Under the pieces are notes generated by a model that worked only from the letters and a program-made list of their open reading frames with translations, searched no databases and had not been told where the DNA came from. A stretch of DNA of 64,000 nucleotides. Source: Perca fluviatilis. Its lineage: Eukaryota > Chordata > Actinopteri > Perciformes > Percidae. A program made the position numbers and the translations under genes. Within the stretch, counting starts at the first letter, position 1. Every line of letters begins with the position of its first letter. The DNA lies in the NCBI RefSeq assembly GCF_010015445.1, contig NC_053123.1, positions 12,854,434-12,918,433 on the forward strand, written 5' to 3'. This document shows, in pieces, positions 23,409 through 37,045 of this stretch.

Positions 23409-25399
23409 TTGGTGCATATATAGACTCTCAGCTTGGGATGGATGAATATGAGTGTGTCAGAGTGTGATAAACTAAAACGATTGAGCCTGTGTGTCCATTT
23501 GTGTGTACATTTTAATCTGTGTATTTGTGGGCAGCAGTGCATGTCCTGCAGTGACACATTAGCAAGCTCTTGGCTGGTAGAAGTAATTAAAGGAGAGGTG
23601 TATTTCCTCCTCTCTTTCTCCCTTTCTCTAACTTCATCAGTGCCACTGTAACAACTAAAGCTTGTAATGCCACTCCAGTGTCACTTTCTCCTTTAAGATG
23701 TTGCTAAGTGGATTTTTATGCTGTGAAACACAACACGGGGGCCAGTTCTCGCCTTGCTAATGGAATCAATGTGTTGTGGAACACAGCAAAGGGCAAATGA
23801 CCCTAACCCCAAAGCTTACCAGTGGGAAAGCTTTAGTTTTATGCTAGGCAAGCAACATACCCCCGAATACACTCTTATAGAGTTTTCAAACTTAGGTTGT
23901 TCTGGTCCAAATCAATTAATTAATTAGTAAACTTTGAAAAGGTTAAATTAAAGCGAACCAAAATTCATCAACAAAAGCAACATGAGAACGCTCAGTCATA
24001 GGTTAGATGCATCTGGGGTAGGAATGAGATAATCAAAAGAAGTAGGTCCTGTAGAAGGTCCTTTCGACCCAAATATCAAGAAGGCCTGATACTTTGTAGC
24101 TAGTCCGGGTCAGACCTTGATTCAGCAACTGTTGATTTCGCTCATCCACATCCTAGTACATAAAGTCCAACTGGCTACAGGAGCTGTTTAGCTCGAACCT
24201 ACAGAGTATGCCATGAAGTTAGGTCAGATCGAAATCAGATCCTATTGCTGTGTTCAGATCTGCCGATAGGAATCATTCCACGGCAGGAAACAAACTAGAG
24301 TCCGATTCAATTGGACTATACACAGCAGATTTGACAAAGCCCTTAAATATCCTAACAAGTGCAATATAGCTAACAGTAAAGTCTGATAAGTAGTGTCAAT
24401 TAAACAAAGTGCATATGCAACACAGTCGCTGACATTTGGTTTCACACGTGACACAAACCCCGGTCTCCCGAGTGAAAGTTTAGCAGCTAATTAGCTTGGT
24501 TTAGCATAAAGACTGGAAACCTAAAGTTTGTCAAGATGTCTTGAGTGGTAGAGCCTTCTCTTAAGTTTTGAGAATGAGAGGCTGTAAACAGAATATACAG
24601 TACTAGATTTTATTCAATTGTGACAGTATACAGCAGTTAATATAAACTAGGGATAAACAACTATCCGTAACCATAGGCACAGCTGCTCCATCATCTCAGC
24701 ATTCCTCCTCTGTATCTAAATCCACTGTTTGATTCCTGTCATCCTGTATCCTTCTCCTGCTCTTTTACTGTAGACCTGCCCACCAGTTGTCCCCATAGTT
24801 TACCCACCTCCGCACATCACCTGAGCCACTCACCTGTCTTCACAGCTTCTCTTCAATCCCCAATTGACCTCTTTTTAAATACTTCTTCACCGGGGTTTGT
24901 CAACACAAAACCAGCAGAGGAGAAACTTTTCCTGGGAGGTTTCTGAATTTCCTCACACAACTACTCAATTCATTTCTCAAGTGAATTACTGTAAGTAGAA
25001 TAGATATGACTGGTGCCTGTTTAACCTGGCTACACATACATCTGTAAATATATCAAAACTAATACACCAGGTACATATCAAGCCTTAAATTGAGTGCAAC
25101 ATTTCACAACTGTATGATTGCTATGTAAATGTGTGTTTAAATAAACATACATATTGGTTCAAAAAGAGGGAATCTTTATTTGCAATGTCTAAAAAGTTCA
25201 AGCAGCATCATATGAGTCTACCTGCACGAGAGCACCTTGAATACTGACATGATGACACGACAGTGAACTGTGCCACATCCTCTCACTGCTAATAATTGCT
25301 CTCCACTTGCCTTTGATTAAAAGACATAATCCCATTAACAAGCAGAAATAGAATTAATACTGCCTCAGACTCCAGCTGCTGCTCTGTAATGAGTATGCA

Positions 25400-25400
<1 letters not shown>
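23409..25400. other. gene-free DNA with a dispersed-repeat scrap
   Basis: At about 24495-24530 the motif GCTTGGTTTAGCATAAAGAC followed by TGGAAAC matches part of the same fish repeat family as 63108-63359. The segment 25200-25385 is unique-looking, with CTTTGATTAAAAG (TCF/LEF-like) near 25312; possible regulatory DNA, unproven. Confidence 0.4.

Positions 25401-25492
<92 letters not shown>
25401..25492. repeat. compound (GT)n(GA)n microsatellite
   Basis: About 11 GT units (25401-25423) pass directly into about 35 GA units (25423-25492). Alternating GT favours Z-form and the GA run favours triplex, so the junction is structurally unusual. Thr-His and Ser-Leu frames across it are artefacts. Confidence 0.98.
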
Positions 25493-25495
<3 letters not shown>

Positions 25496-25872
25496 TGTGC
25501 CTGGTCCCCTGACTCAGAGATATCACCAGTACCACATGGGTAATGTGGGTGAGAGGAAGCAAGCAAGACAGAGAAATTTAAGAAAGGACAGCAAGAGAAA
25601 AAGAGAGACTGGAAAACGAGTCATGGAACCAATCAGGGAGTTGCAAGATCAAAACTAATCTACAATCCAGTGGATGAGTGGCTTTTGAATGATTTGCCTT
25701 GCCACATGTTCTCAGTATTGGAACTGCTTCATTGTATGGTTATGGTAATATTACAGCTAGTTTCAGTATTGTTTAGATGTATAAATGGTTCTTTGTTAGA
25801 TGATATTTTGCATCTACTTGGGAAAAAATGTTTTGTTATAAACACTCCTGACACAATCCTAAATTAGAAATC
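25493..25872. other. gene-free DNA
   Basis: Nothing is recognised; a 65-codon frame at 25670-25867 has no domain. Confidence 0.5.
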
Positions 25873-25891
25873 CAGAGAGAGAGAAAGAGAG

Positions 25892-25938
<47 letters not shown>
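25873..25938. repeat. (GA)n array with short CA interruption
   Basis: GA-rich run with AAAG and ACACACAG interruptions in its first half and about 18 pure GA units in its second. Confidence 0.95.
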
Positions 25939-25940
<2 letters not shown>

Positions 25941-25970
25941 TTGGACCAAAGAGAAGTGATTTAATGACAA
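25932..25970 (+). repeat. 39 bp perfect repeat, copy 2
   Basis: Identical over 39 bp to 21893-21931, same orientation. It begins inside the end of the (GA)n array. Confidence 0.9.
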
Positions 25971-26753
25971 ACGAACGTAACAAGAGGTTACAGTGTTTTC
26001 CACGGAGACATCCTCCCTAGTCGCCGAGCTAAAGGTGAGAAACAATGGCCCTGAAAGGATGACATGCCAGCACAACGCCACTATTGTAAAAATAACAAAG
26101 GCTGCTGCTGAGCCACAAGGATAAGAGGACACGGTAACAGGGGAGCGTTCAATGTTCCTGAGTCGATTATGTTGTTGTTGCCTCATAGCAACGCCTTCCT
26201 ACATCGGCACTGTCCTCTAATGTACCTCTCCCAAGCTAACACCACCCTTTGTACTCACTTCTGCTCTGTTATTATCGCATTTTCTGCATCCCTCTGCCTC
26301 CATTGTTGTTGTCATTTGGGAATATTAACATATGACTCTTGCTATGTCATGTGCTCAGTGAGTCCAGATAAGAATTTGTGTTTTTATCATTGTAATGGAG
26401 AGTAATATAAAAGAGTTATGCAGAGCTAAGAAATCCGCAAGGAATTATGATGATTTTAAAACTGTCTATTTGTTTGAATGTTGAGCTGTTACTAAAGACA
26501 GACCAAAGGTTGTCTTATCTCTTACCATAGTTGCGGTGGTTTTAATGTGTGGTTTCAGCACTACAGTACAGTAAAATGGCCATCAGAGCCAGTGAAGAGT
26601 AAGCCAGTTATGCTAGATTAGCAGCTTAAGAAATAATATAGTTCAGTCAATTTCTGCAAAAAAAATGAAGTGACCTTGTATATTGTTTTCCAAGGTCATC
26701 TACTGGTCAGTATTCCAACAGCCAACTCTGTCAGTCTGTCAAGTCTGCATGCA

Positions 26754-26756
<3 letters not shown>
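25971..26756. other. gene-free DNA
   Basis: No gene is recognised. The 116-codon minus frame 25836-26186 runs through the GA array and is compositional. Confidence 0.5.

Positions 26757-26827
<71 letters not shown>
26757..26827. repeat. (GT)n microsatellite, 71 bp
   Basis: About 35 pure GT units, preceded by GCATGCATGC. Confidence 0.99.
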
Positions 26828-26829
<2 letters not shown>

Positions 26830-27156
26830 TGATGTGGCAGGGTTTGAACCAGTGAGTGGTAGAGTTCAGAGGGCTTGTCTGCACTCTCTCTGTGGGCTTC
26901 TCTCTGACATGACAGTGAAGTGACAGCGCCAAAGCACGGACACATCGCTGACAACTAAGGTTAGACGTATAAATGGGGCCAAAAGTTTCCTTTTGCTTTA
27001 AAACTGGATATACCTGTCAGTGTCATCCTTCATTAATATGATAAATGTAATGTAGTTTTGATTAATTGCATTAACATGAACTGTTTGTAATATGTCATTT
27101 GTATGGAACTGGAACAGTTTTGGCATATAAGTACTGAGTTAAACATATATGAGTAA

Positions 27157-27210
27157 GTATATATATATAGTATATGTACTCACTATATATATATATATAT
27201 ACATATATAG
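27157..27210. repeat. interrupted (TA)n, palindromic
   Basis: Two TA tracts flank a GTATATGTACTCAC core. The arms are self-complementary. Confidence 0.9.
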
Positions 27211-30200
27211 CTTTAGTTTACAAATCTTGGTATCAAACCCCAGGCTCCGCGACATCAGTGAACCAAGTGAACCCTGGGCGTCACAGAGCGATCAAACCTT
27301 CTATCCTCACAGAGTTTTAAAGCCGAGAGATCAGTGGTTGCTGCAGAAACCACATCTAACACCACCAAATACTTGATCTAAAGGCGGGCAGTATGTCAGA
27401 ACTGCTTGTTGGATGGTTGAATAGCTTCAGATTCCCGCTCTTTCCTCACCTTTCTGACATTGACCGAAGCGGACTGGCCAGCTGTTCACCCCCCTTAGAT
27501 TCAAAACAATTTTGCCTTCTGACGTGGTCGGACAGCACGTATAAAGTAGTTATTTTCTAGTCCTTAGTGTAGACCAACTCAGTTTTGTCTGCCGGCATGT
27601 ATGAGAGTGTAGTTTTTAAATCAAATGTAAAGGTACCTTGTGGAGCTGGTGCTCATATTGTTTGTAGCACGCAAACAAGGAAGCAAATGCACACCACAAC
27701 TGCAGAGGGCGGTATTGGTGGTGGTGACAAAAGTGCATAGCAATGCAACAATAAAAGACACACATTTGCAGATATATTGTAGCAAGTGCATTCAACATGT
27801 TTGTCAGGTCATCCATACGCTCAACAGATATGGGTTCAGTGTCTTGCTAAAAGACACCTGAGATGGCACAACAGTGCTTTGCCTTGAGATAGAAATAAGA
27901 AATGTAGATAATCAAACAGTGGAAGACAATTTCTCATATCAGGTCTTACAATCTTTCCATAAAACAAGACAATAATCTAACAAGGTGAGATGATAATCCT
28001 GCTCTTAAACAAAATGTAAAGACTAACCAAATGACTAATTAAATGACCTGATTAGAGACATTTGCAATGGAAATAGCTCAACTTTATGGCAGGAAAGTTT
28101 AGGTAGGCTCCACAGAAATGCAGTGCAATGTGACTCACATAGGGTCACATAGGGCAATGTAAGAGCCCCATACAAATCTCTACAAAAATAACAACCAGCA
28201 GTATAAAAAGTCGAACTTATGAAAATGGAAATTTGGCTACATTAGTAGAGATCTGGGATCACATGCCACCACTGATGTGAAATAAAGATTGACTTAACCA
28301 CTTTATGATTTCCAGTCTGTGATTTTAAAGCCCTTACAACCACACAGTAATTCATGAAAATGATGAATCATTATTCCTTTGAAAGATCATGCCTTTAAAT
28401 AACTCTGACCACAACATTACTACTGGCTATTCAGTGGATGCTATGGATTTGCCCGATTAATTTCAGCTAGAAAGAATGATAAACAATTCTGTAAGTTATA
28501 CAGTAAGTGTGTGTCAGTTGAGTTGAGGTTGGCTTGCTCTTATTTTATGCCACTTAAGCTTACGTCTCTGCTGTGAGTGACATGATGGAATATAGCCTAC
28601 ATCAGTATTATGTCAATGCAAAGCCTGGAATATAAAAATGGAAAAGCGCCTATGCTGTCTGCCTAGAAATGCAGCCACACTGTAAGGCTTTGACACAGAG
28701 ATTGCATAACAGCTCATGCATAAAACATTAAGCTATGCATATGCAATGCACACACAGGCAGGCAGGCATATGGTGTAACCTACTATTTCCTTCTTTTGCC
28801 CAGGCAAGGAACCACAAGTCCATCATGGAGCTGAGTGTGTGTACTGTATGTGCATTCTTGCCCTCATGTCCACATGGTCATGTCAGACAATGTGCCCTTT
28901 TTGGAGAGCTGCTTAATTGGGAAGTATTTCTGTTTCCCCCACCACACTTTTTTCTCAATCTTTCTCCCTCACACGTTTTCTCTCCACCTCATCCTCTCTC
29001 CAGACCAAAGATGAAGCCCACAGAGTCAGTCTGTAGGCTTCATCAAGTCGAGGTTTGCAGAGGACTCATAGGAGAAAAGATTAGGATTTAGTAGGCCGCA
29101 GTCCAAATGCGATAGCAAGGGGGGGCGAAGACGCAACCAGGATCATGTTTGCTTTTAGCACAGCTTTTGTGCGCTGATTAAAAAGAGGAGGAAAAAAGTA
29201 GAACATTAAAGGCAGCCAGATTTTCCTTCAAGTGTTTTTGTAAGTCACTTTGGTGTCTTCTTCGAAAAACCAGATAATGATGGCACAAAAAGGCCATGAG
29301 AGGACTTTAAAACTTCAGGCCATTCGAGCTGAAGTTAAGGGAGGGAGGACGTAAAAAAAAAAAGCTTGACAATCATTAAAAATGGGAGAAACTTCAAAGT
29401 GAAAGTAAAAAACTTGAGATAGTTTCGGGGTTAATTATGAAACTTAGAGTTGAAATTTGTCCCATTTTTCCACGCGCCCAAGATCCCGAATCTTCCTTCT
29501 CCGCCTCCCTGTCCTCGAGTTCACCTCTCTGGCTTGTTTTTCCCGAGCTGTCCTCATCGTTACCTAGCTAATCCCAGCCACTGTCAAGATTTAAATGCTG
29601 CTTTCAGCGTGTGCCATATTTTCAGCATTCAGCATTCAGCATCATTTCCCTGAGCCCGACAGACAAGGAGAGGGAGAGAGGGAGAGGGGAAGTCGAACTG
29701 GAGAGGAGATAAAGAGACACACTCCATGGATTACACACGCACATACACACATAAATATGCATATACACATGCAGGAACACAATGTTTGAGCCTCTGTTTA
29801 ATTAGCCCGGCGGTTTATCAGGGTGATCAGGAGTTCAACACAGTAAAGTTTCCTGTAGATAAAGCAATGTTTGGGGAAGCCAGGCCTAATGAATGCTGAG
29901 CAGCACAGAGCAGGAGGAGGAGGAGGAGGAGAAGGAGGAGAAAGAACTGAAGGAGATGAAAAGAGGATGACAAGAGGCCGCCTCGGTTTAATTGCTTACC
30001 TGATACTTTGCTTTTCTCCTTATCATCCTCTCCTCATCTATTACAGCAGATGAGAAAATTACATCTGACAGATGCATCTGACAGAAATGCTTTCTTTTAT
30101 TTGCCATGAAAGAGTTGAAGGTTTAATATGACAGTTTAACTGCGATAGTAACTAACTGCGCCTGCTTCCGCCATTTGGAAATCCAAGAGCTTTGTGTACG

Positions 30201-33200
30201 GATGATCGACCAGTACAAGTTGATTGAGGTAGATGGTTATTATATTTTGTACTGATGGTCAGCACCTTTAACTTGAGTTTCACATTACATTTTCACAACT
30301 ACAGTTAATACTATTACTTTTTTCAAGTCATTGTGGAGCCCAGCGTACTGTTTTCTCAAAGCTTCACATGCTTACAAAATATGCGGTTAGCGTCTGTCTG
30401 TGCTATAAGGGGCTGTGGGAGAATATTTCCAACTGATAAATACAGTATATTTCACTTCGTTTGAAGAATGGATAGGAGGTAAACAGTGAGGTGGTAAGAT
30501 AAAATACATGTCAGGAGGATGGGCTACTCTGTTCTGATAATGAGTGTTAAAATAAATTCTTAAACAGAAATTTGTATTATTAGTTGGGACAAACTGCATG
30601 CTCAAATACAGTCACATCTGGTCCTTATGCCAACAATGTCAAGCATGGATGTGTTTGTTTGATCCTAGCTTGAAGATTTTAATGAAAACTATGGTTTTAT
30701 GTCTTGGGTTTTATTTTAATAACTCATCGGTTCTATTAGTTATGAATGATGACACTGTACTCACCAAAGTAACTGCTGTCAACATCTAGAAAAACAGGTG
30801 CAACAGGGTAACAAAAGCTGTCAGACAGTCATACAGGTTGTAAAGAGGCTAGCCAAATTAATTTGGAAAAGAAAACAAAGGTCAAATCGCAACCAAAACT
30901 GTCCGTAGTAAACATCCAATGCAGACAACTGACTTCCTGGTTCAACTTTGACCTACCATACATGCCACTGAAATCAGAGATTATTATATAGATTAGCAAC
31001 ATTATCTGCGCATTCACTTTTGGTTTTACCACTGAAAAAAAGTTTACAATCTGTATAGCATCTGATTGTATGTATTTGTTCACCCGGATATATTTTTATG
31101 CAATGTCAACACGTTCTGAGATCTGAGCAATTATTCTCTGGCAAAGCAAATAAAACCTACGGTGTAACGAATTGAAGTTTGAGGTGTTCATATACCACCT
31201 TCAAGTCCTGCAAATGTCTTTTAACAGGTGTTACTGTAACTAAAAAGCACTCTGAAGCCTTCAGCTTCTAGAGAATGCTGCTTTTAGTCTTTTAACAAAA
31301 AACAGGATAAGATATTATGAGAGTCCGCTTATTTGAAATCTGCTTTTATGTATTGTAAAGCAGTACTGTAAATTGCAGAGAAGTGAACAAAAGATGCCTC
31401 TCTGGTATTCTTAGCAAATGCTTACTTTTGAAGTCATTTTGGGCAGTTGCTATAGTGGCACCATCCAGAGGAAGGGTCATATTATACATCATGTATCGTT
31501 CTGGACAACAACATTTTGTGCATTTGCCAAAATACAGGAACAGCAGGCCTGCCTATAGGCTCTGGTACCTAATTACCGTTTTTTCCAATGCTAAAACACA
31601 ATTTTGCAACCAAAACTACATATAGCATTATCAAAATCAAACTTTTGCACCACATGGCACACACTTCATTCATGTTACCAGATTTTTGTCTAACCAACTA
31701 CACACTGTTGGGCATAATGAAAAGCACTCTCAACTTTAGTATGCTTTGCCATAATACTAAAATAGTTCAAATTGTAGAAAATTCTTCAGATTGTTCACAT
31801 GCACAGAAATAGTTGCAGACACACACACACATGCTGTTGAAACTTTTTTTTTCACTAAACAAGTCAGTGCAACATATGCACAGCAGATATATTTACATTG
31901 GACTGAACAAAAATATGCTCACAAAAAACTAAACTGAAAAAGAAAATTTCCTGATTGAAGTGGTAACAATTACATAATGAGTTCTTAGGGATGTTGCCTT
32001 ATCAGAACTGAATTCATGTAAAGCCAGCATCAGACGATCAGATTTTGTTGTGTTCTTTTATTTTGGAGGAGCAAATTATCCCACCCATTGTCACAGTTGT
32101 GTCCAAAGTAGTGCTGTATGAGACTTTGTGTCTCTGCCAACTTTTATTCAAAGAAAATTAATTCAATAAGAGGTAATTTGTGATAGAACAAGCACCCAGA
32201 TTTACCCCTGCGAGTGACTGGGATCATTCCCTCCCAGTTATAATGTAATCACATCCAATTAGGGGAATGACAAAGCAGTCTTCAGCATTTCAACAGGAGG
32301 GGAAGTGTCCTCTTACTGCCTTTGTGTTCGTGGGGATAAGCTATTTCATCGTTCCCTGTTGTCCTGCCTGTTTTTTTCTTTTTACTGCCCCAAAAATTTT
32401 ACTTTCCAATTTTCCACTGGCTGTCTGGCCAAATCATCAGTGAGCTCAGCAAGAGAGGAAATACTCAGCCATATTGACGATCCTTCTGCTGTAGAGGAAC
32501 GCTGGGATTATGATCCAGAGAGGAGGAGAGGCAGCAAGGTCTGGGAGTGGGCATGGATCATAATAACACGGTGGAGCATTCTTTAGATTATATCATTATA
32601 ATGGGGTGCAATTTTCAGAAAACAAATTATAAACATATATTGCCATGTCAAGGAATAATTTATCCTAAATGTCCCACAATTTAATCCTTCAAAGCAGTCA
32701 ACAGCTATATCGAATTTCTTTTCTTCAGAATTTTTCTTTACTTTTTAAATATGCTTTTATATATGTTTGTTTGAAGTTTCTCATGGTAAATAATAAGATG
32801 CGGGAACCTCCTCACAGACATCTCATAAATGTTTAGTCCATCCTTCAAGGGTTTCCATGAAGGTCAAACTGGTTTCCCCTTTATTCCTGAAGGTTTCAGT
32901 ACAGTACAAAGGAAACACAAAGATCTCAAAGAAAGGGGGGGAAAGAGAGAGCAAAGAGAGAGAGAGAATGCCAGTTATGGAAATTAATCATAATGGTCAA
33001 TTTAAATAAATTGGTTACCTTCTTCAGGAAAACAAAGGCTCATTTGCATTGGAGCACATACATATAATTTAAATAATGACGAGAGAGAGCCACAGAACTA
33101 TGACCAGTATATCTCATCCAAAGTAAGAGTGGGATATTGACTTCAAAAACAGCAGTATAGTGTTTGCGGAGGCTTTGATGAGCGCTTCACAAAAAGAGCC

Positions 33201-34250
33201 TTGAAAGCCTGAGATTCCTTTCAGGCGGAGAACTGGCGCACAGAGAAGGGAGACAGAGGCAGCCAGCATACACCGTCTGGTTCCAGCAACGAACACACAC
33301 GCACACATACAACACACACACACGTGCAAATGGTCAGGAAAGCACAACAAAAGAGGAATGTGGATCATTCATGATACTACAATATTATTGAACAGCTGGA
33401 CTGAAATATATCGACCAGAACACTCACACACACAGCATAGGCCTGGCAAGTCGTGTTATTGATGTCATTCATTGTTCTCCTCTCAGCACCACTACCCAGT
33501 GAACAACCCCGACCAATAGGGGTGCTGGTGGTGAGACTTTAGTGACCCCATCTGGCAGGGGATTGGTCAAAACTTAGAGCCAAGGAAAGAGGAGTATGAA
33601 AAGAGACAGACCACCCACCAGCAACAGCAGTTCCGATTGGATAATCCACCACTCGGTCCAATTGTTAGTCATCTTTCTCAGTCAAAGAAGTTGGCCTTTG
33701 TTGTTGAAGAGTGTCTCGGTAGTGTGTGGGCTTAAGCGTGCGGCAAGGAGGAAATTGAAAATTGCTGATCTCTGTCTGGCGAATAAAGAGCAGCAGCCCA
33801 CAGCAGGCTGTCAGCTTGGTTATGCCACCCACTCTGACAGCTCTGCCTCTTCAATGGAGCACAGGAGTTTCACTGAGAATGAGTTTGAGGCCTTCGGCTG
33901 GATCTGATGTAAGATTTCTTCCTGCTTTGGTGCGTTGTCACATGGAAACGTGGATGCTTGTGAGGAAGTCCAACATGTACTGTATATGGTTGTTTACATT
34001 CATGTATATATGCAAATGTGTGCTTATGTAAATTGGTCCTCTGTAGTGGTTCTTTGGTTTGGATAGTGGCTCTATGAGAAAGCATTACTCACATAATTGT
34101 CTGACTTCTAAGATGAAATATGAACAACTGCAAAATGAACACAAATAACCAGTATCATGCTGAAAAAGTTAGTACTGCGTGTTTACCATATGCATACATT
34201 ATTACATGTTTTCCATAGCTCATAAATCCCTATGTAGATTCCTTTTAGCA
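27211..34250. other. 7 kb of gene-free, mostly unique DNA
   Basis: No coding exon or RNA gene is recognised. Minor items: a TTCAGCA 7-mer in three tandem copies near 29622-29642, an (AGG)n patch at 29913-29942, and a purine-rich patch at 32934-32970. Unique stretches at 29780-30110 (with GTTTAATTAGCC near 29797) and 33460-33910 (several CCAAT/ATTGG motifs) could be regulatory, but this is composition only. Frames at 28735-29091, 32305-32586 and 33596-33907 show no domain. Confidence 0.5.
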
Positions 34251-34428
34251 CAGGGATCCCAAACCTGGGAATTAGGATCCCACAAATGGTCACAAGATAA
34301 ACTTTCTGCAACACAAAATCATTTTCTATGAAATAACAGATTAACTCTACTTCAGGGCTCAAAAATATCCAAAAAAACAAAAAGCCCCTTTTGATTTATA
34401 GATTTTAAGGGGTCACAATCCATACATT
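34251..34428 (+). mobile_element. hAT-like MITE fragment, copy B
   Basis: It starts CAGGGATCCCAAACCTGGG and continues GGATCCCACAAATGGTCACAAGATAAAC-like sequence, the head structure shared with copies A and C. A later AAGGGGTCACAA block at about 34409-34420 resembles a similar block in copy C. No matching 3' end or target duplication is seen. Confidence 0.5.
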
Positions 34429-36876
34429 GTTGCTAGGTGAACTAAAAAGATTATTTACTGCATCAAAAAGGCTTGTTCCCATACAATCCCACATAACTAT
34501 TTATTCATGGAATACACAGCTAAACTTGTTTTAGTTAAGACTGCACTGCATGTCTGCGTAGTTATGTGTTGTATGTATGTTTAAGTGTTATAGTGTACAT
34601 GCGTACGTACCCCATGTATGTGTATGTGAGGTTGAGTATGGACCATCCTGCCTGTGCAGTTAGCTGGCACTGCGACTGCTGTGGATCAGGAAAGGTTGTC
34701 TGAAGGTAGGGGAAGGATTAGAGCACTTCAAAGCAATGCTCACTTCTAAGCTGGCTGATGCAAAATCCGCTTTGTGCAAATGGACAGCCGGCACTCCAAA
34801 AAAAAATCCAAGCCCGGAGTCGAGGATGACTCGACTGTACTCTCAATACATTCAGATTACTTACAACAGACTCAATTTAAGCACTTATAGAGAGAATGAG
34901 TGAGTGTATGTACTCCAACTTCAAATATACAAAATCAATCAATGCTGATTTTGTGGGATAGAAGTTTTAAAAATCTGTTAATTTACAAGTATAATCTTTA
35001 AATGTCAAACTTGTACTTCCAGTGTTTGATTGTTGCTGAAATATTCATCATTTGCTAGCCTGTCTTGGGACACTGTACAGAAAGCAAGATAGTAAATATA
35101 GTGATTATGCAAAACAACACATTTCACATTAAATGCAATAAAAACAAATTTAACATTGTAAAATCCTACAATAAATACAGTTTCAAACAAACTGCATTAT
35201 ATTCATCAAATCAGACCAGATTATCAGTTATCATATAGTTATCAGTATTGCTGACTGAACACACACATAGAGAGAGATACGGAGAAATGGTCTGAGCTGT
35301 CTGTGCAGTGAAATTAAGACTGGGAGGTGGGAGGGTGATGGAATGGCTGTGGTCAAAGTACAGCGGCTAGCAGGGCTGATTCGGTAAGTCCTAAATCACC
35401 AGGAAACCCGACCATCGCTGTGATGGATGTGCGTGGCACGCCCCGGATCAGGAAACCTCCAATCCGTCTCTTAAGCAGAAATGTTTCAAAACAGACACAC
35501 TGGGCTGGGTCATCCACTAACTCTCCACACAAATAACACACACAGATGCATGCATGCAAATATACATGAACAGAAAACCACACAGAGTGACGCACACATA
35601 GTAAAAAAGAGCCAGAAGTGAAGTCCAACAGATTTATGTGAGCAGAGGTGCTGTGGTCAGGTGAATATATTGGTTAGCTGGCAAGGTGGGTGGGTTCTGT
35701 AGCCTCAGTGGCCAAGACAGACCTTCTAATCATTCCAATAGGCCGGCTGATTTATGCTGATAAATTATATCTGGAAAGAAAAATCCACCCACATTAACAA
35801 TTCTGCCCAACCAGAAGATATTCACAGTAAGTAAGTACATCTTCTTACAGGAAAGTGGGCTGTGAAAAAGTAGTTTTTATGTCAAAGAGAAATCACAGGC
35901 TCCCTCAAATTGGTGGGATTTTCATTTGAGTGAGAAGCAAAGCTGTCTCAGCTAACATTACCTCATTCATCTGTCACTTTATATCAAGTTTTTTGTGAAC
36001 AAATATTAAATTAGAGGAAAATACGGTTAACAGTATACAGACATATGTGCAATTTCTAATAGAGAAAACATGAGTAGATAATTAATTGTAATAAAGTGAT
36101 GAGTCGTAGAACATCTAAAAAGTAATTATTAAAAGTGCAATAGTTTTCAGATGCTTTTTGAAAATAATAAACCACAAAAACAACAAAAAGAAGAGCAAAC
36201 TGATTAAAACTGGCCTTAATCTAGAACTGTGCTTTTTCTGTATTCTTTGTGGCAACATTTATTTGGCCATTTCCTTGCTACGTCCTTTGTTGCAACTCAC
36301 TTGATGTGGTGAAAAGGAATGTGACTCTAAACATGTAGTCAGCTGTTACTGAATGTTAAAGATGAAACACAAACAAGCTGGATGTTGACCAGGCCCTCGC
36401 AAATCTGTGTTATTTCGTATGGAGTCAAAATGGAGGAACACTTGGCGTTGTCCATACTGGGTGCATGTTATGTTTATCCAAACAGATTAGATTTCTGCCA
36501 GAGGATCCGTGCCAGCTCCTCTCCTATTATTCCACACTGCTTTTTTTCAGCAACAATGAGTGGAAACTTCTTTGTGCAGTGAACTATCCCGCCCGGCTCA
36601 GGAAAGCTCCCATAATTAGTGTAAAGCCACAACAAAAAAGGTTCTTAAGTGCACCAGAAAATGATTTTTTAGATCTGTAAATCATCATTGTGAACCCTTA
36701 AGTGGTTCTCTATTGCACAGAACTATTGTATAGAACTATTTCGATGAATATAGGAAATTAAACGTTTCAAAACTAACAACCCCCCCCTTCATTTTAAAGA
36801 ACCATTGACAAACTCTAACATCTGGTAGTTAGTGTGAAAACACTATGGTTAAATTACTTTTAAAAAGAAGAGGAAT
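34429..36876. other. gene-free DNA
   Basis: No gene is recognised. Around 36640-36760 GGTTCTTAAG and CCTTAAGTGGTTCT motifs followed by GAACTATTGTATAGAACTAT suggest a decayed MITE of the GGTTCTTTA type. A C8 run lies near 36780. Confidence 0.45.
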
Positions 36877-37045
36877 TTAGTTTAGTTTAGTATATTTGCA
36901 CAAACCAATGCACATACATAGAATTTTAAAAACAAGCAATTTCAGTGCAGCAGAGGAGAGAATGCCTGACAGGCTTATTCAGCCTCCTCCCTTTATACAA
37001 AAGAGGAAAAAAATAAACAATTAAAACATGATCATTTCTCTACAA
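36877..37045 (-). mobile_element. LINE 3' tail, reverse orientation
   Basis: Read on the minus strand, a GGAGGAGGCTGAATAAGCCT block, a TTGCTTGTTTTTAAAATTC block and a TTGTGCAAATATACTAAACT block end in a (TAAAC)n-like tail. I recall this layout as a fish non-LTR 3' UTR. A second TTTAGTTTAGTT tail lies at 18637. There is no coding sequence. Confidence 0.45.

Noticed and set aside
26835..26855. B-box-like GGGTTTGAACC that could suggest a tRNA gene
   Set aside because: No A box at the right spacing and no cloverleaf-compatible arms around it.
32305..32586. Frame encoding an acidic and basic stretch (HIDDPSAVEERWDYDPERRR)
   Set aside because: The segment looked exon-like, but upstream residues are hydrophobic low-complexity, no splice acceptor was clear, and I recognise no family.
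33596..33907. 103-codon frame with fairly balanced composition
   Set aside because: No domain recognised, no acceptor or donor sites at sensible positions, and an overlapping frame in another register.
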